The notes under the pieces are model-generated. The model ran no database searches and had not been told where the DNA came from. It saw nothing but the letters and a program-made list of their open reading frames with translations. This document shows, in pieces, positions 53,902 to 63,603 of a stretch of DNA of 64,000 nucleotides. Numbering within the stretch: position 1 is the stretch's first letter; every line of letters starts with the position of its first letter. A program made the translations under genes and the position numbers. The stretch lies in contig CAZEHJ010000007.1 of NCBI GenBank assembly GCA_964512485.1, forward strand, positions 1 through 64,000. Direction: 5' to 3'. This DNA comes from CAZEHJ01 sp964512485. GTDB taxonomy: Bacteria > Bacteroidota > Rhodothermia > Rhodothermales > UBA10348.

Positions 53902-56769
53902 ATGAAGACCCTCTTTCCGCCCAGAAATGCGTTTCTGAGTCTAGTATTTCTATTCGTTTTTCTTCCCTTCACCGTGTTTGGCCAATCCGGAACGATCGCG
54001 GGTACTGTGATCGACGGTGATTTTGGCGACACTCTGATTGGAGCCAATGTTGTGATTAATGATGGTACGCTGAGGGGTACGACAACAGACCTGAATGGCT
54101 ATTTCGAAATCTCAGATCTTGAGACTGGGGGATATGATGTAAAAATTTCATACGTCGGTTTCAACACGGTCCTGGTCAAAGATATTGAAGTGTCGGTTGA
54201 TGAAACGACGTTAATCGAAGTCACTCTTGAGCCTCAATCGTTTGATCTCGGGGAGGTGGTTGTTGAGGCCCGAATGATTCTCAACAATGAGTCAACTCTT
54301 CTGAGAGAGCGCCAGAAGGCCTCTGGTGTCAGCGATGCCATCAGTGCTGAGTCGATCTCCAGGTCAGGGAGTTCGAACGCGGCAGATGCCATGGAGAAAG
54401 TGACTGGAGCCACGGTCGTGGATGGAAAATATGTCTACGTCCGAGGACTGGGAGAGCGGTACTCATCAACCCTATTAAACGGTGTCGAACTTCCTTCTTC
54501 AGATCCAGACAAGAAAGCGGTCCATTTTGATCTCTTCCCTGCCGGAATGCTTGACAATATTGTCACATTGAAGACGTTCACTCCCGATAAGCCTGGCAAC
54601 TTTTCTGGTGGACTGGTTGACATCGCGACCAAAACGTACCCCGAGGCGCTTTCGGTTAAAATGTCTGTGTCCTCTACCGTAAACAGCAAAACCCACTTCG
54701 GTTCGGACTTTTTGAGCGCTCCTGGAACAGACATTGGATTTCTTGCTGAATCCAACGCCTCAATGAGTCTGCCATCGGTGCTCGAAACGGATGAACTTCA
54801 AATTCCTTCTTCGGTCCGCGCGCGCCGTGATTCAGATTTGGCTGCTCTTTTGGACCAGGCCTCGAACGCGTTCAGTTCTCACATGGTCGGGATCACTTCA
54901 TCTGCGACGGCCAATACCAAGAAGTCGATTACAATAGGGAATCAGGCTGATCTGCTCAATCGCCCGCTCGGATTTGTCATCAGTTTGACTCAGAGCCATT
55001 CCTCTTCCGGGTATGGAGGAGGGGAAATCGGCAGATATTCTTACACAGGAACCATCCTGACCCCGGATGTACTGTTTGACGACATGAAGGGCTCAGAAGA
55101 AGTCAGTGTCGGCGGAATGGCCAACTTCAACTACAGGCTTTCACCCAATCACGAATTGGGACTGAACGGCATGTACACCAGGACAACAGAATCCGAGGCG
55201 CGCTTTCAAAAGGGCGTCTGGCCGAAAGAGCTGGGCGATGAGGAAGGATTGTTTTTCGTAAACAATGCGCTCCAGTTGACCGAACGAAAGCTGAATACCG
55301 TTCAGTTTCGAGGCAAACACTTTATCGCGCCACTCGGCAATACATCGATCGAATGGTCTACAGCATTTTCTCAGACACGTCAAGATGAACCTGATACCCG
55401 GTTTTTTGCTTACACCGAGCGTGAACTGGAAGATGGTGATCTTTCATACTCCGCTTCCTCATCCGGATTCTCGGATCCGTCACGCTATTTTCGATCGCTG
55501 ACTGAAGATGCCCAAAACTTCCAGATTGACCTGACCACACCATTTAAATCCTGGTCCGGTCGAGGCGCCAATTTAAAGGTTGGGTTCGCCCACAATTCGG
55601 CAAATAGGGATTTTTCGGAGCGAATCTTTATCTACAAACCGAATATCCGATACGATGGCAATCCCGATATTTTCTTCGGACCTGAGAGCCTTGGAATCAT
55701 CGATTTTGATGAAGATCGAGGGCGTTACACCTTCGGCAATACAATTCGCGAAGGAAGCAAAACACGCAATAATTACAAAGGGGATCGCACGATAGTTGGC
55801 GGCTACGCCATGACTGAAATCCCCGTGACAAACTGGCTGAAAATTGTTGCTGGCGCTCGTTTTGAATCCACGGACATTTCTGTCGAGAGCGCTGATACCT
55901 CGATCGAAGCCGGTACGTTGGACAATACAGATATTCTGCCATCGGTTAATCTGACATTCCCGATTTCGAACAAGATGAACGTTCGAACCGCCTTTACGAA
56001 AACCTTGGCGAGACCAACATTCCGGGAGATCGCGCCGTTTTCAAGCTTTGATTTCATTTTGGGCAACTTTCGAATTGGCAATCCAGAGCTGTCGCGAACT
56101 CGCATCACCAATTATGATCTCCGATGGGAGTGGTTCAGAAAGCCGGGTGAAATCATTGCATTCTCCCTCTTTTACAAAGATATGCAGGACGCCATTGAGC
56201 AGGTGATCATCGGTGGAACGAATGGTCAGCTTCAATTCCAGAATGTCGATCAAGCCCGCATCCGAGGAATTGAAATGGAATTCCGCTCGGGCCTTTCTGC
56301 AATCCCTCTTCCGGGCTTCGATCAGATGGGTCTGGGGCTGAATACCTCAATCGTGGATTCCGAAGTAGATATCGCCCTCTCCGAACTGTTTGTACGTCAA
56401 GCCATCGATCCTGATGCCTCCTCCACGCGTGAGCTACAAGGACAGTCACCCATAATTGTCAACGCGGATTTGACGTACGACAATCCGGACAAGAGCACAG
56501 TCGCGGCTCTGTATTTCAATGTGTTTGGACGGCGTCTCTCCAACGTATCGTTGGGTGGCACTCCTGATGTATATGAGCGTCCCAGCCCACGGCTGGACTT
56601 CACCTTGACCAAGGGGTTGATTCGTGATTGGAAGGTCAAGTTGTCCATGAAAAACCTTCTTGATTCCGCGTTTGAACAGACCTACCGATTCCAGGGTGAG
56701 GACTTCACCTATTTCCGATATCGCAAAGGTCGGTCTTACTCCATCGGATTTACATATGAGCCTTTTTAG
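53902..56769 (+). CDS. TonB-dependent outer-membrane receptor with CarboxypepD-like domain
   Basis: A 955-residue outer-membrane receptor. The signal peptide ends near VFGQ27. A carboxypeptidase-regulatory-like domain (about 28-115: GTIAGTVIDGDFGDTLIGAN, GYFEISDLETGGYDVKIS) precedes the plug, which shows SISRSGSSNAADAMEKVTG, YVYVRGLGERYSSTLLNG and AGMLDNIVTLKTFTPDKPG. The beta-barrel is about 650 residues and ends on an aromatic residue (SIGFTYEPF). The open frame starts at TTG 53863, but the signal peptide fixes ATG 53902. It is not a SusC: no SusD partner follows. Instead it is paired with a secreted beta-helix-like protein, so it may import something processed or captured at the surface. 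Confidence 0.93.
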   Translation: MKTLFPPRNAFLSLVFLFVFLPFTVFGQSGTIAGTVIDGDFGDTLIGANVVINDGTLRGTTTDLNGYFEISDLETGGYDVKISYVGFNTVLVKDIEVSVDETTLIEVTLEPQSFDLGEVVVEARMILNNESTLLRERQKASGVSDAISAESISRSGSSNAADAMEKVTGATVVDGKYVYVRGLGERYSSTLLNGVELPSSDPDKKAVHFDLFPAGMLDNIVTLKTFTPDKPGNFSGGLVDIATKTYPEALSVKMSVSSTVNSKTHFGSDFLSAPGTDIGFLAESNASMSLPSVLETDELQIPSSVRARRDSDLAALLDQASNAFSSHMVGITSSATANTKKSITIGNQADLLNRPLGFVISLTQSHSSSGYGGGEIGRYSYTGTILTPDVLFDDMKGSEEVSVGGMANFNYRLSPNHELGLNGMYTRTTESEARFQKGVWPKELGDEEGLFFVNNALQLTERKLNTVQFRGKHFIAPLGNTSIEWSTAFSQTRQDEPDTRFFAYTERELEDGDLSYSASSSGFSDPSRYFRSLTEDAQNFQIDLTTPFKSWSGRGANLKVGFAHNSANRDFSERIFIYKPNIRYDGNPDIFFGPESLGIIDFDEDRGRYTFGNTIREGSKTRNNYKGDRTIVGGYAMTEIPVTNWLKIVAGARFESTDISVESADTSIEAGTLDNTDILPSVNLTFPISNKMNVRTAFTKTLARPTFREIAPFSSFDFILGNFRIGNPELSRTRITNYDLRWEWFRKPGEIIAFSLFYKDMQDAIEQVIIGGTNGQLQFQNVDQARIRGIEMEFRSGLSAIPLPGFDQMGLGLNTSIVDSEVDIALSELFVRQAIDPDASSTRELQGQSPIIVNADLTYDNPDKSTVAALYFNVFGRRLSNVSLGGTPDVYERPSPRLDFTLTKGLIRDWKVKLSMKNLLDSAFEQTYRFQGEDFTYFRYRKGRSYSIGFTYEPF

Positions 56770-56790
56770 ACTGTTTTAGGCCCTTTTTTG

Positions 56791-56834
56791 GATAACAATT
56801 TGTTATTGAACAGATAATGGTAAGGTAACCTCGC
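56791..56834 (+). promoter_or_regulatory. Second 11-bp array, upstream of the secreted repeat protein
   Basis: Four consecutive 11-base units start with G-N-T-A: GATAACAATTT, GTTATTGAACA, GATAATGGTAA and GGTAACCTCGC. The core resembles the array before the receptor gene. It also contains ATAACAATTTGTTAT, a near-palindrome. Confidence 0.4.
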
Positions 56835-56977
56835 CCCCCGGTTGTGTAGCGATCTTGATCGCATCGAGTACGTCACCCGGTCTCCTCTACACCCCAAAAT
56901 TCGCACTTGGAATATCTCCGATGCGATAGGTGATGCGCACGTTTCCCACATCTTTCAACTTTATACAAATTCACAAA

Positions 56978-59900
56978 ATGAACCAGAAGGTTACTACCAC
57001 TTTGTTCACCTGTCTCGCCCTCTTCATGATGGTGAGTCAATCCCAAGCACAGGTATCGGTGACTGATGACATCACGTCTGATGTGACGTGGACAGCAAAC
57101 AATACCTACATGCTTGACGGCCTCATCTTTGTCGATGACGGCGCTACGCTGACAATTGAGCCTGGAACAGTTATTAAGGGTCTGGAGCAGGGCAGCATTA
57201 CAACGGGAGATGGCGCTTCTGCGTTGATTGTTCGTCGTGGTGGCAAGATCTATGCAGAAGGCACTGCAAGCAATCCCATCATTTTCACGTCTGAGCTGGA
57301 CGACACCAATGACGCTCTTGATCTGGATCAGCGCGACCGCGGCCTCTGGGGCGGCGTGATCATCCTCGGGAAAGCAACAACGAACATGCCGACTACCGAC
57401 AATCAGATTGAAGGCATTGATATTCTGACTGACCCGGCACTCTACGGTGGTACCAATGACGCGGACAATTCCGGTACGCTTCGCTACGTCTCCATCCGTC
57501 ATGGTGGATTCTCCATCTCCGGTGTGGAAGGGGACGAGATCAACGGTCTCACGATGGGGGCTGTCGGATCCGGCACCACGATTGAATATGTTGAAGTCTA
57601 CGCCAATTTCGATGACTGCTATGAGTGGTTCGGTGGAACGGTCAATACACGCTACCTGGTTGGTGCCTTCTGTGGCGATGACTCCTATGACTACGATCAG
57701 GGCTTCCGCGGAAAAGGCCAGTTCTGGTTCTCGATTCACGATACGGATGTTGCCGGTCGCGGTGGTGAGCACGACGGTGGTGACGGTGTAGAAGATGCCA
57801 CACCGTTCTCCATTCCGGTCATCTCGAATGTGACCTACATCGGAAGTGGCCAGAACGTCAATCCTCTCCCGGGTGGAGATGAGAATGGTGATGTCTTGAA
57901 AGTCCGTGACAACGCTGGTGGCAAGTACTGGAACTCGATCTTCACGGAATTCCCTAAAGAATCGGTAGATGTTGAAGATCTGTCATCAGGCGAAGACTCA
58001 CGTGCCCGATTGGAAGCTGGTGACCTGGCCCTTAACAACAACTGGTTCTGGAATGTCGGTTCGTCGAATGACTTCTCATCGACAGGCGACGCCTGGTCGC
58101 AGGCCATCATCGAAGCGAGCAACAGCTACAGCGATCCAGATCTCGCAAGCATCAGCCGTGACGCCGGAAGCAACGGCCTCGACCCACGACCAAATGCTGG
58201 CTCTGCTGCTCTCACTGCCGCACAAGATTTCGGAGACGATTGGTTCTACGATGTGACCTACAACGGCGCTTTTGGTACAGACCTTTGGCTCAATGGCTGG
58301 ACGGCTCTACACGCCAATGATCACCTTGGCGACATTGCTGCAGCAGCTGGCACGATTACCATCGCTGATGACGTTACTTCAGATCAGACGTGGACCGCAA
58401 GCAACACCTACATGCTTGACGGCCTCATCTTCGTCGATGACGGCGCTACGCTGACCATTGAACCGGGGACGGTTATCAAAGGCCTTGAACAGGGCAGCAT
58501 CACAACGGGAGATGGTGCTTCTGCATTGATCATTCGTCGTGGTGGAAAGATCATGGCTGACGGTAACCCTCTTCAGCCGATCATTTTCACGTCTGAGCTG
58601 GACGACACCAATGACGCTCTTGATCTGGATCAGCGCGACCGCGGCCTCTGGGGCGGCGTGATCATCCTCGGGAAAGCAACAACGAACATGCCGACGACCG
58701 ACAACCAGATCGAAGGCATTGACATCCTGACCGATCCGGCACTCTACGGAGGCACGGACGACCATGACAATTCCGGAACGCTTCGTTACGTATCGATCCG
58801 CCACGGAGGATTTTCCATCTCTGGCGTAGAAGGTGACGAAATCAACGGTCTTACGATGGGCGCTGTTGGCGATGGCACTACCATCGAATATGTAGAAGTC
58901 TTCGCGAACTTCGATGACTGCTACGAGTGGTTTGGCGGAACGGTGAACGCGAAATATCTGGTTGGTGCCTTCTGTGGCGATGACTCCTATGACTACGATC
59001 AGGGCTTCCGCGNNNNNNNNNNNNNNNNNNNNNNNNNNNNNNNNNNNNNNNNNNNNNNNNNNNNNNNNNNNNNNNNNNNNNNNNNNNNNNNNNNNNNNNN
59101 NNNNNNNNNNNNCTGGTTGGTGCCTTCTGTGGCGATGACTCCTATGACTACGATCAGGGCTTCCGCGGAAAAGGCCAGTTCTGGTTCTCGATTCACGATA
59201 CGGATGTTGCCGGTCGCGGTGGTGAGCACGACGGTGGTGACGGTGTAGAAGATGCCACACCGTTCTCCATTCCGGTCATCTCGAATGTGACCTACATCGG
59301 AAGTGGCCAGAACGTCAATCCTCTCCCGGGTGGAGATGAGAATGGTGATGTCTTGAAAGTCCGTGACAACGCTGGTGGCAAGTACTGGAACTCGATCTTC
59401 ACGGAATTCCCTAAAGAATCGGTAGATGTTGAAGATCTGTCATCAGGCGAAGACTCACGTGCCCGATTGGAAGCTGGTGACCTGGCCCTTAACAACAACT
59501 GGTTCTGGAATGTCGGTTCGTCGAATGACTTCTCATCGACAGGCGACGCCTGGTCGCAGGCCATCATCGAAGCGAGCAACAGCTACAGCGATCCAGATCT
59601 TGCCGGCATTTGCCGCACCATGGACAACTGTTTGGATCCTCGTCCGAATGCCGGCAGTGCTGCGATGAGTGCTGCAGTTTCTGTTGGTGACTCGTTCTTC
59701 GACGATGTGTCCTACGTAGGAGCGTTCGGAGAAAACCTCTGGGTATCTGACTGGACGGCACTTGCCGCTAATGGCTTCCTTGGCCGGATCTCTTCTGTTG
59801 CACTTGAAGAGCTTGAAGGTACCCTTCCAACTACGATTGAATTGGACCAGAACTACCCGAATCCATTCAATCCTTCTACTGCTATCGAGTACCGCGTTGC

Positions 59901-60093
59901 AGCTTCATTCAACGTGCGATTGGCAGTCTATGATATCCTCGGCCGTGAAGTTGCCGAGCTCGTAAATGACGTGCAGCCCGCCGGATCGTATCGGGTGACA
60001 TTTGATGCTACCGGCCTGACTTCAGGAATGTATATCTACCGTCTCGAAGTTGGTGGCGACGTCATAACCAAGAGCATGATGCTCATGAAATAG
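56978..60093 (+). CDS. T9SS-exported protein with duplicated beta-helix-like units, interrupted by assembly gap
   Basis: A secreted protein of about 986 residues after collapsing the gap. A signal peptide (about 1-25, ending SQAQ) leads to two nearly identical units of about 430 residues. Unit 1 starts near 57060 and unit 2 near 58360. Each opens with TWTANNTYMLDGLIFVDDGA or the TWTAS variant, then GLWGGVIILGKATTN and a cysteine-containing NFDDCYEWFGGTV...LVGAFCGDDSYDYDQGF. It ends with a T9SS sorting domain (LDQNYPNPFNPSTAIEY, LAVYDILGREVAELV, LTSGMYIYRLEVGG). The gap shifts the frame by 155 bases; collapsing it restores one open frame. I do not know the function. Confidence 0.85.
57656..58143 (+). 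repeat. 488-base perfect internal repeat, copy 1
   Basis: This segment is identical, as far as I can read, to 59113-59600 (offset 1457). A second shorter identical block joins 57278-57393 to the region from 58580. Between the blocks the two units differ at many synonymous sites. Confidence 0.85.
58958..59167. other. Assembly gap (100 N) inside the repeat protein with duplicated 55-mers
   Basis: The N block occupies 59013-59112. The 55 bases on each side (58958-59012 and 59113-59167) are identical, beginning CTGGTTGGTGCC and ending GGCTTCCGCG. They also match unit 1 at 57656-57710. Confidence 0.9.
59113..59600 (+). repeat. 488-base perfect internal repeat, copy 2
   Basis: Identical to 57656-58143 and starting exactly at the right edge of the assembly gap. 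After position 59600 the copies separate (CTTGCC here, CTCGCA in copy 1). Confidence 0.85.
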
Positions 60094-60143
60094 GGTAAGT
60101 GCAGGGTCTTCCGGGATGTTGTACTCTGTTCTTTCCCTTACCA

Positions 60144-60181
60144 GACAGGGGTGTCGCCTTAGGCGGCGCCCCTGTTTTTTT
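60144..60181 (+). terminator. Intrinsic terminator after the repeat protein
   Basis: A 13-bp stem CAGGGGTGTCGCC / GGCGGCGCCCCTG (two G-T pairs) with a TTA loop is followed by seven T. It lies 51 bases after the stop codon. Confidence 0.92.
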
Positions 60182-60210
60182 AATGTAGTTCTGGTAAGGC
60201 GGACAAATGT

Positions 60211-62085
60211 CTATTGTTCAGAACTATTTGTCGCTTGCACCATCAATTCTGTCATTCGCTTGACGAACTCCTGTGGTGACTCCAGCGTCCCGTCCGCCAG
60301 TTGGGCACCTTCGAAGAGTTGAAGGACCGTGGATTCAACGAGACCCTCCGTGCCTTCCTCACCCGTTTTGGCGATCAGATTTTTGATCAATGGGTGCTGC
60401 AGATTGATTTCGAGGACTTTTTTGGAGCCCGAAAAGTTTTCGTCCATCATCTTCATCATGCGCTCCATCTGCGTGTCGAGTCCTTCTTTACCGACAACCA
60501 AGGTCGCTGCGGAATCGACGAGTCGGTCTGACGGCTTTACGTCTTCTACTCGGTCTCCGAGGACCTCCTTGAAGCGCTCGATGATTTTTTTCGAATCTGC
60601 CTTTGTCGGCGCCCCTTTTTTCTTCTTCTTGTCCTTCTTCAGGTCAAGGTCGGCCGTCTCCACGCTTTTCAGCTCATGATCCTTGTAGGTAGGCACGCCC
60701 GGCATGATGAAGGCATCCACCGGCTCCGTCATCAGGAGCACTTCCAGGTCATTTGCTTTGAAATACTCCAGATTGGGATTCAATTCCGCCGCCGCACGAC
60801 CGTCTGCGAGGACAAAATAGATCTCCTTCTGACCCGGCTGCATGCGGTCGACATACTGTTCGAGGCTGACGTACTCACCGGCTTCTTTGGCCGTTGACTC
60901 GAACCGAAAGAGTTCGATCATCTCGTCGCGGTGTTCGAACTCCGTCTGCAGACCTGATTTGAACAACGGCCCGAATTCCCTGAAAAATGTGTCGTAGCGA
61001 TCAGAATCCTCAACCGACCACTCTTTCAGCATCCCGAGGATCTTTCCGGTCAATACTTTTCGAATCTTGGCCAGAACAGGACTGTTCTGTGTCACCTCAC
61101 GTGAGACGTTCAGCGAAAGGTCTTCCGAGTCGACCACTCCTTTGACAAACCGGGCGTATTCGGGAAGCAGATTCTTGGCGTCATCCTGAATGAAGACCTT
61201 GGACGAATACAGGTGCACTCCGTACTGGTAGTCCTCCTGATACAGTCCACGAGGGGCCTTTTTCGGGATAAACAGAAGCGATTTAAAACTGATTCGTCCT
61301 TCCACATTGACCTGAAGGTGGCCCAGCGGCTCGGCAAAATCACCGGAAACAAATTTGTAGAATTCGGTCAGTTCTTCGTCCTTGACCTCAGATTTTCCTT
61401 TGTGCCAGAGCGCATCGACCGTATTGACTTCCTCTCCCTCGACATGGATCGGGAAATCAACAAAATTGGAGTACTTCTTGATGATCTGCTTGATGCGCCA
61501 TTCCTCGGCGAACTCCCCTTTGTCTTCCTTCAGGTGAAGTGTGATGGTCGTGCCGCGCTGGGTCTGATCTGTTTCTTCGATCGTGAACGATCCAGCACCG
61601 TCCGACTTCCATTGAAGGCCGACGCTATCCGTATCGGCGTGTCGGGTATCGATGGTAATCTCGTCAGCAACCATGAAAGCGGCGTAAAAACCCACTCCGA
61701 ACTGACCGATCATCTGTGCGTCGACCGGGCCATCACCCTTTTTCATCTCGGCCACAAAATCGAGGGTGCCCGATGACGCGACAGTCCCAATACGACTGAG
61801 CAGATCTTCACGAGTCATTCCGATCCCTGTGTCTGTCAGGGTCAGGGTGTTGGTGTTTTTATCCAGCTTGATGTCAATTTGCTGATCAGCATCTGGGTCG
61901 ACGACCTCACGATCAGTCAGCATCCTGAATCGAACTTTGTTCAACGCATCAGATGCGTTTGAAATCAGCTCGCGAAGAAAAATTTCTTCGTGGGTGTAAA
62001 GCGAGTGGATGATCAGATGAAGCAGTTGCTTCATCTCTGCCTTGAACTCGAAAGTCTCTGTCTGGGGGGTCTTTGTCTCGGACAT
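60211..62085 (-). CDS. htpG: Hsp90-family chaperone HtpG
   Basis: A 624-residue ATP-dependent chaperone. The N-terminal GHKL ATPase domain shows EEIFLRELISNASDALNKVR, LTLTDTGIGMTREDLLSRIG and GQFGVGFYAAFMVADEITID. The middle domain has GVVDSEDLSLNVSREV and the catalytic arginine loop. The C-terminal dimerisation domain ends VESTVLQLFEGAQLADGTL. The start at 62085 (MSETKTPQTETFEFKAEM) removes 41 codons of an open frame without family similarity. A short Lys-rich stretch (DKKKKKGAPTKADSKK) lies near residues 500-520. No heat-shock promoter motif could be recognised. Confidence 0.96.
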   Translation of the reverse strand: MSETKTPQTETFEFKAEMKQLLHLIIHSLYTHEEIFLRELISNASDALNKVRFRMLTDREVVDPDADQQIDIKLDKNTNTLTLTDTGIGMTREDLLSRIGTVASSGTLDFVAEMKKGDGPVDAQMIGQFGVGFYAAFMVADEITIDTRHADTDSVGLQWKSDGAGSFTIEETDQTQRGTTITLHLKEDKGEFAEEWRIKQIIKKYSNFVDFPIHVEGEEVNTVDALWHKGKSEVKDEELTEFYKFVSGDFAEPLGHLQVNVEGRISFKSLLFIPKKAPRGLYQEDYQYGVHLYSSKVFIQDDAKNLLPEYARFVKGVVDSEDLSLNVSREVTQNSPVLAKIRKVLTGKILGMLKEWSVEDSDRYDTFFREFGPLFKSGLQTEFEHRDEMIELFRFESTAKEAGEYVSLEQYVDRMQPGQKEIYFVLADGRAAAELNPNLEYFKANDLEVLLMTEPVDAFIMPGVPTYKDHELKSVETADLDLKKDKKKKKGAPTKADSKKIIERFKEVLGDRVEDVKPSDRLVDSAATLVVGKEGLDTQMERMMKMMDENFSGSKKVLEINLQHPLIKNLIAKTGEEGTEGLVESTVLQLFEGAQLADGTLESPQEFVKRMTELMVQATNSSEQ

Positions 62086-62224
62086 AGTCGATTCGACGTG
62101 CGTCGGTGGTGGAATTCTTGTTGGGGAAGAACACGATCGTGCCCATTCTTGCCCGAAAGCACCTTTTTGTTCCGTGAACATTCGCGGGAGCAATGCCCTG
62201 GGCTTCACCTGAAGCGTATCACCG

Positions 62225-62554
62225 TCAGACCTTCTTGACGAACTCGGATTTGAGGCTCATAGCGCCGATGCCGGGAATCTTGCAATCGATGTCATGATCG
62301 CCATCCACGAGGCGAATGTTTTTCGCCTTCGTGCCCACTTTGACGACCAGTGATGATCCCTTCACTTTAAGGTCCTTGATTACGGTCACCGTATCTCCAT
62401 CTTTCAGCTCATTGCCGTTGGCATCTCGAACGATGGCTGCTTCTGCCGCCGCCTCAGCAGACCATTCGTTACCACACTCGGGGCAGGCGAGAAGCGTGCC
62501 GTTGTCATACGTGTAGGCCGATGAACACTGCGGACAGGGTGGAAATTCAGACAT
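62225..62554 (-). CDS. yjdM: YjdM/PhnA family zinc-ribbon protein
   Basis: A 109-residue protein of the PhnA/YjdM family. The N-terminal zinc ribbon is CPQCSSAYTYDNGTLLACPEC (four cysteines in two CxxC pairs). The C-terminal beta domain (DGDTVTVIKDLKVKGSSLVV, KNIRLVDGDHDIDCKIPG) is the other half of the family. Despite the old name linked to alkylphosphonate use, these proteins have no proven role in that path. The start at 62554 (MSEFPPCPQCSS) drops 17 poorly conserved codons. It lies 139 bases upstream of the htpG start. Confidence 0.93.
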   Translation of the reverse strand: MSEFPPCPQCSSAYTYDNGTLLACPECGNEWSAEAAAEAAIVRDANGNELKDGDTVTVIKDLKVKGSSLVVKVGTKAKNIRLVDGDHDIDCKIPGIGAMSLKSEFVKKV

Positions 62555-62640
62555 ATAAACACGCAAATTAAGTAGGATTGGTGCTGCAACCGTCACACGT
62601 TGCAAAATGTTCGAGGAGGGTTGTGGAAATCAAGCGCCAA

Positions 62641-62680
62641 TAAAAAAGGCGCGCCGCAATAAGCGGCGCGCCTTTTTTTG
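62641..62680. terminator. Bidirectional intrinsic terminator
   Basis: AAAAAAGGCGCGCCGC and GCGGCGCGCCTTTTTT form a perfect stem with an AATAA loop. It ends the minus-strand anti-sigma-like gene and lies upstream of yjdM. Confidence 0.92.
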
Positions 62681-62698
62681 CACTTAGTAAGGTCAGCA

Positions 62699-62968
62699 TC
62701 ATCCAACCCGACGGGTCCTGACGGCAGATGGGCGGGCTCGTCGATCTTCCCGACGTATACCCGGGCGCGATTCATTCATATTGGGGATAAATCGATTCAT
62801 GATTCCCTCATTCTCAGCCGCTTTCGCAGCAGCAAGAGCCTCAGCCGCCATTCCCAACCATTCTCTCATCCCGCGATCACGAATCAGCTGAGCTGTTACG
62901 CTCGCTCTGTCGCTCTCGTTAAGTTCGCCGGCCATGTATCCAGCCAGCATGTTCTCGTCAATACGCAT
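62699..62968 (-). CDS. Small anti-sigma-like hypothetical protein
   Basis: An 89-residue protein if it starts at 62968. The start MRIDENMLAGYMAGELNESD resembles the helix that opens many anti-sigma factors (L-AGYLDGELS-E-E), but the HxxxCxxC zinc motif is absent. A central alanine-rich helix (AAEALAAAKAAENEG) and an arginine-rich tail (RPGIRREDRRARPSAVRTRR) follow. A longer frame to 63145 is open but overlaps the end of the NTF2-like lipoprotein gene; this makes the shorter start more likely. The function is unknown. No sigma gene is next to it. Confidence 0.5.
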   Translation of the reverse strand: MRIDENMLAGYMAGELNESDRASVTAQLIRDRGMREWLGMAAEALAAAKAAENEGIMNRFIPNMNESRPGIRREDRRARPSAVRTRRVG

Positions 62969-63086
62969 GATCGTACCCCAAATAGGCGCGAATTTGTGTT
63001 GGTCCGTCCCGTGTAGAAGAACCTCGCCCATCCAGTATCGGCCATATTCTGAGAGACTTAAGCTCTCACGAAAACTTTTATAGATG

Positions 63087-63575
63087 CTATTCAGCATCGA
63101 TTGGATAGTGGTCTGCATCCGTGTACAGGACCTTCCATTGCCCATTCCTCTTTTCCCAAACGAATGAATTCGGACCCCAGGAATGAATCAAATCTCCTGT
63201 CTTGGTGACAATCGAATCGCGAAAGTTGAAAGAGGAGATGGCGTGATCTGCCCCCAGCAGCGTGATCTGCAGCTGTGTCCAATTCGTGTGGAATACTTCC
63301 AGCGATGGCATGAATCCTCGAGCTCCCTCGACGGCATCCTCGTAGGTCATCTGGTTGCCATCGACCATCATGGTGAATTCCGGCCACAGAAGATCGATGA
63401 CCCCTTCTGCGCTTCGGCTTGTGTCTGCCGAGTGAAACGCCCACACGCCTGCCTCGACCTGAGCACGGTTATCAGAGTGATCCGACTCATCGACCGAAGT
63501 ACATCCAGTCATTAAGATGGTGATCAACAACACCATGCCAGCTATTGGAGCCGGCGCGATTTTTTTCTGGTTCAT
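63087..63575 (-). CDS. NTF2-like (SnoaL/DUF4440-type) lipoprotein
   Basis: A 162-residue predicted lipoprotein. The signal MNQKKIAPAPIAGMVLLITI ends in the lipobox MTGC near residue 24. The rest has the cone-shaped NTF2 fold pattern: VEAGVWAFHSADTSRSAEGV, LLWPEFTMMVDGNQMTYED and the C-terminal FVWEKRNGQWKVLYTDADHY typical of DUF4440/SnoaL-like proteins. The ligand or reaction is unknown. The frame is open to 63659, but the signal peptide fixes the start. A second NTF2-like gene lies 28 bases upstream on the same strand. Confidence 0.8.
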   Translation of the reverse strand: MNQKKIAPAPIAGMVLLITILMTGCTSVDESDHSDNRAQVEAGVWAFHSADTSRSAEGVIDLLWPEFTMMVDGNQMTYEDAVEGARGFMPSLEVFHTNWTQLQITLLGADHAISSFNFRDSIVTKTGDLIHSWGPNSFVWEKRNGQWKVLYTDADHYPIDAE

Positions 63576-63603
63576 GGTGGATCCGGGGTTGAATACCTGA
63601 ACG

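Noticed and set aside
56788..56805. GGATAACAATTT resembling a lac operator
   Set aside because: No LacI-type regulator or sugar genes are near; it is part of the 11-bp array and likely chance.
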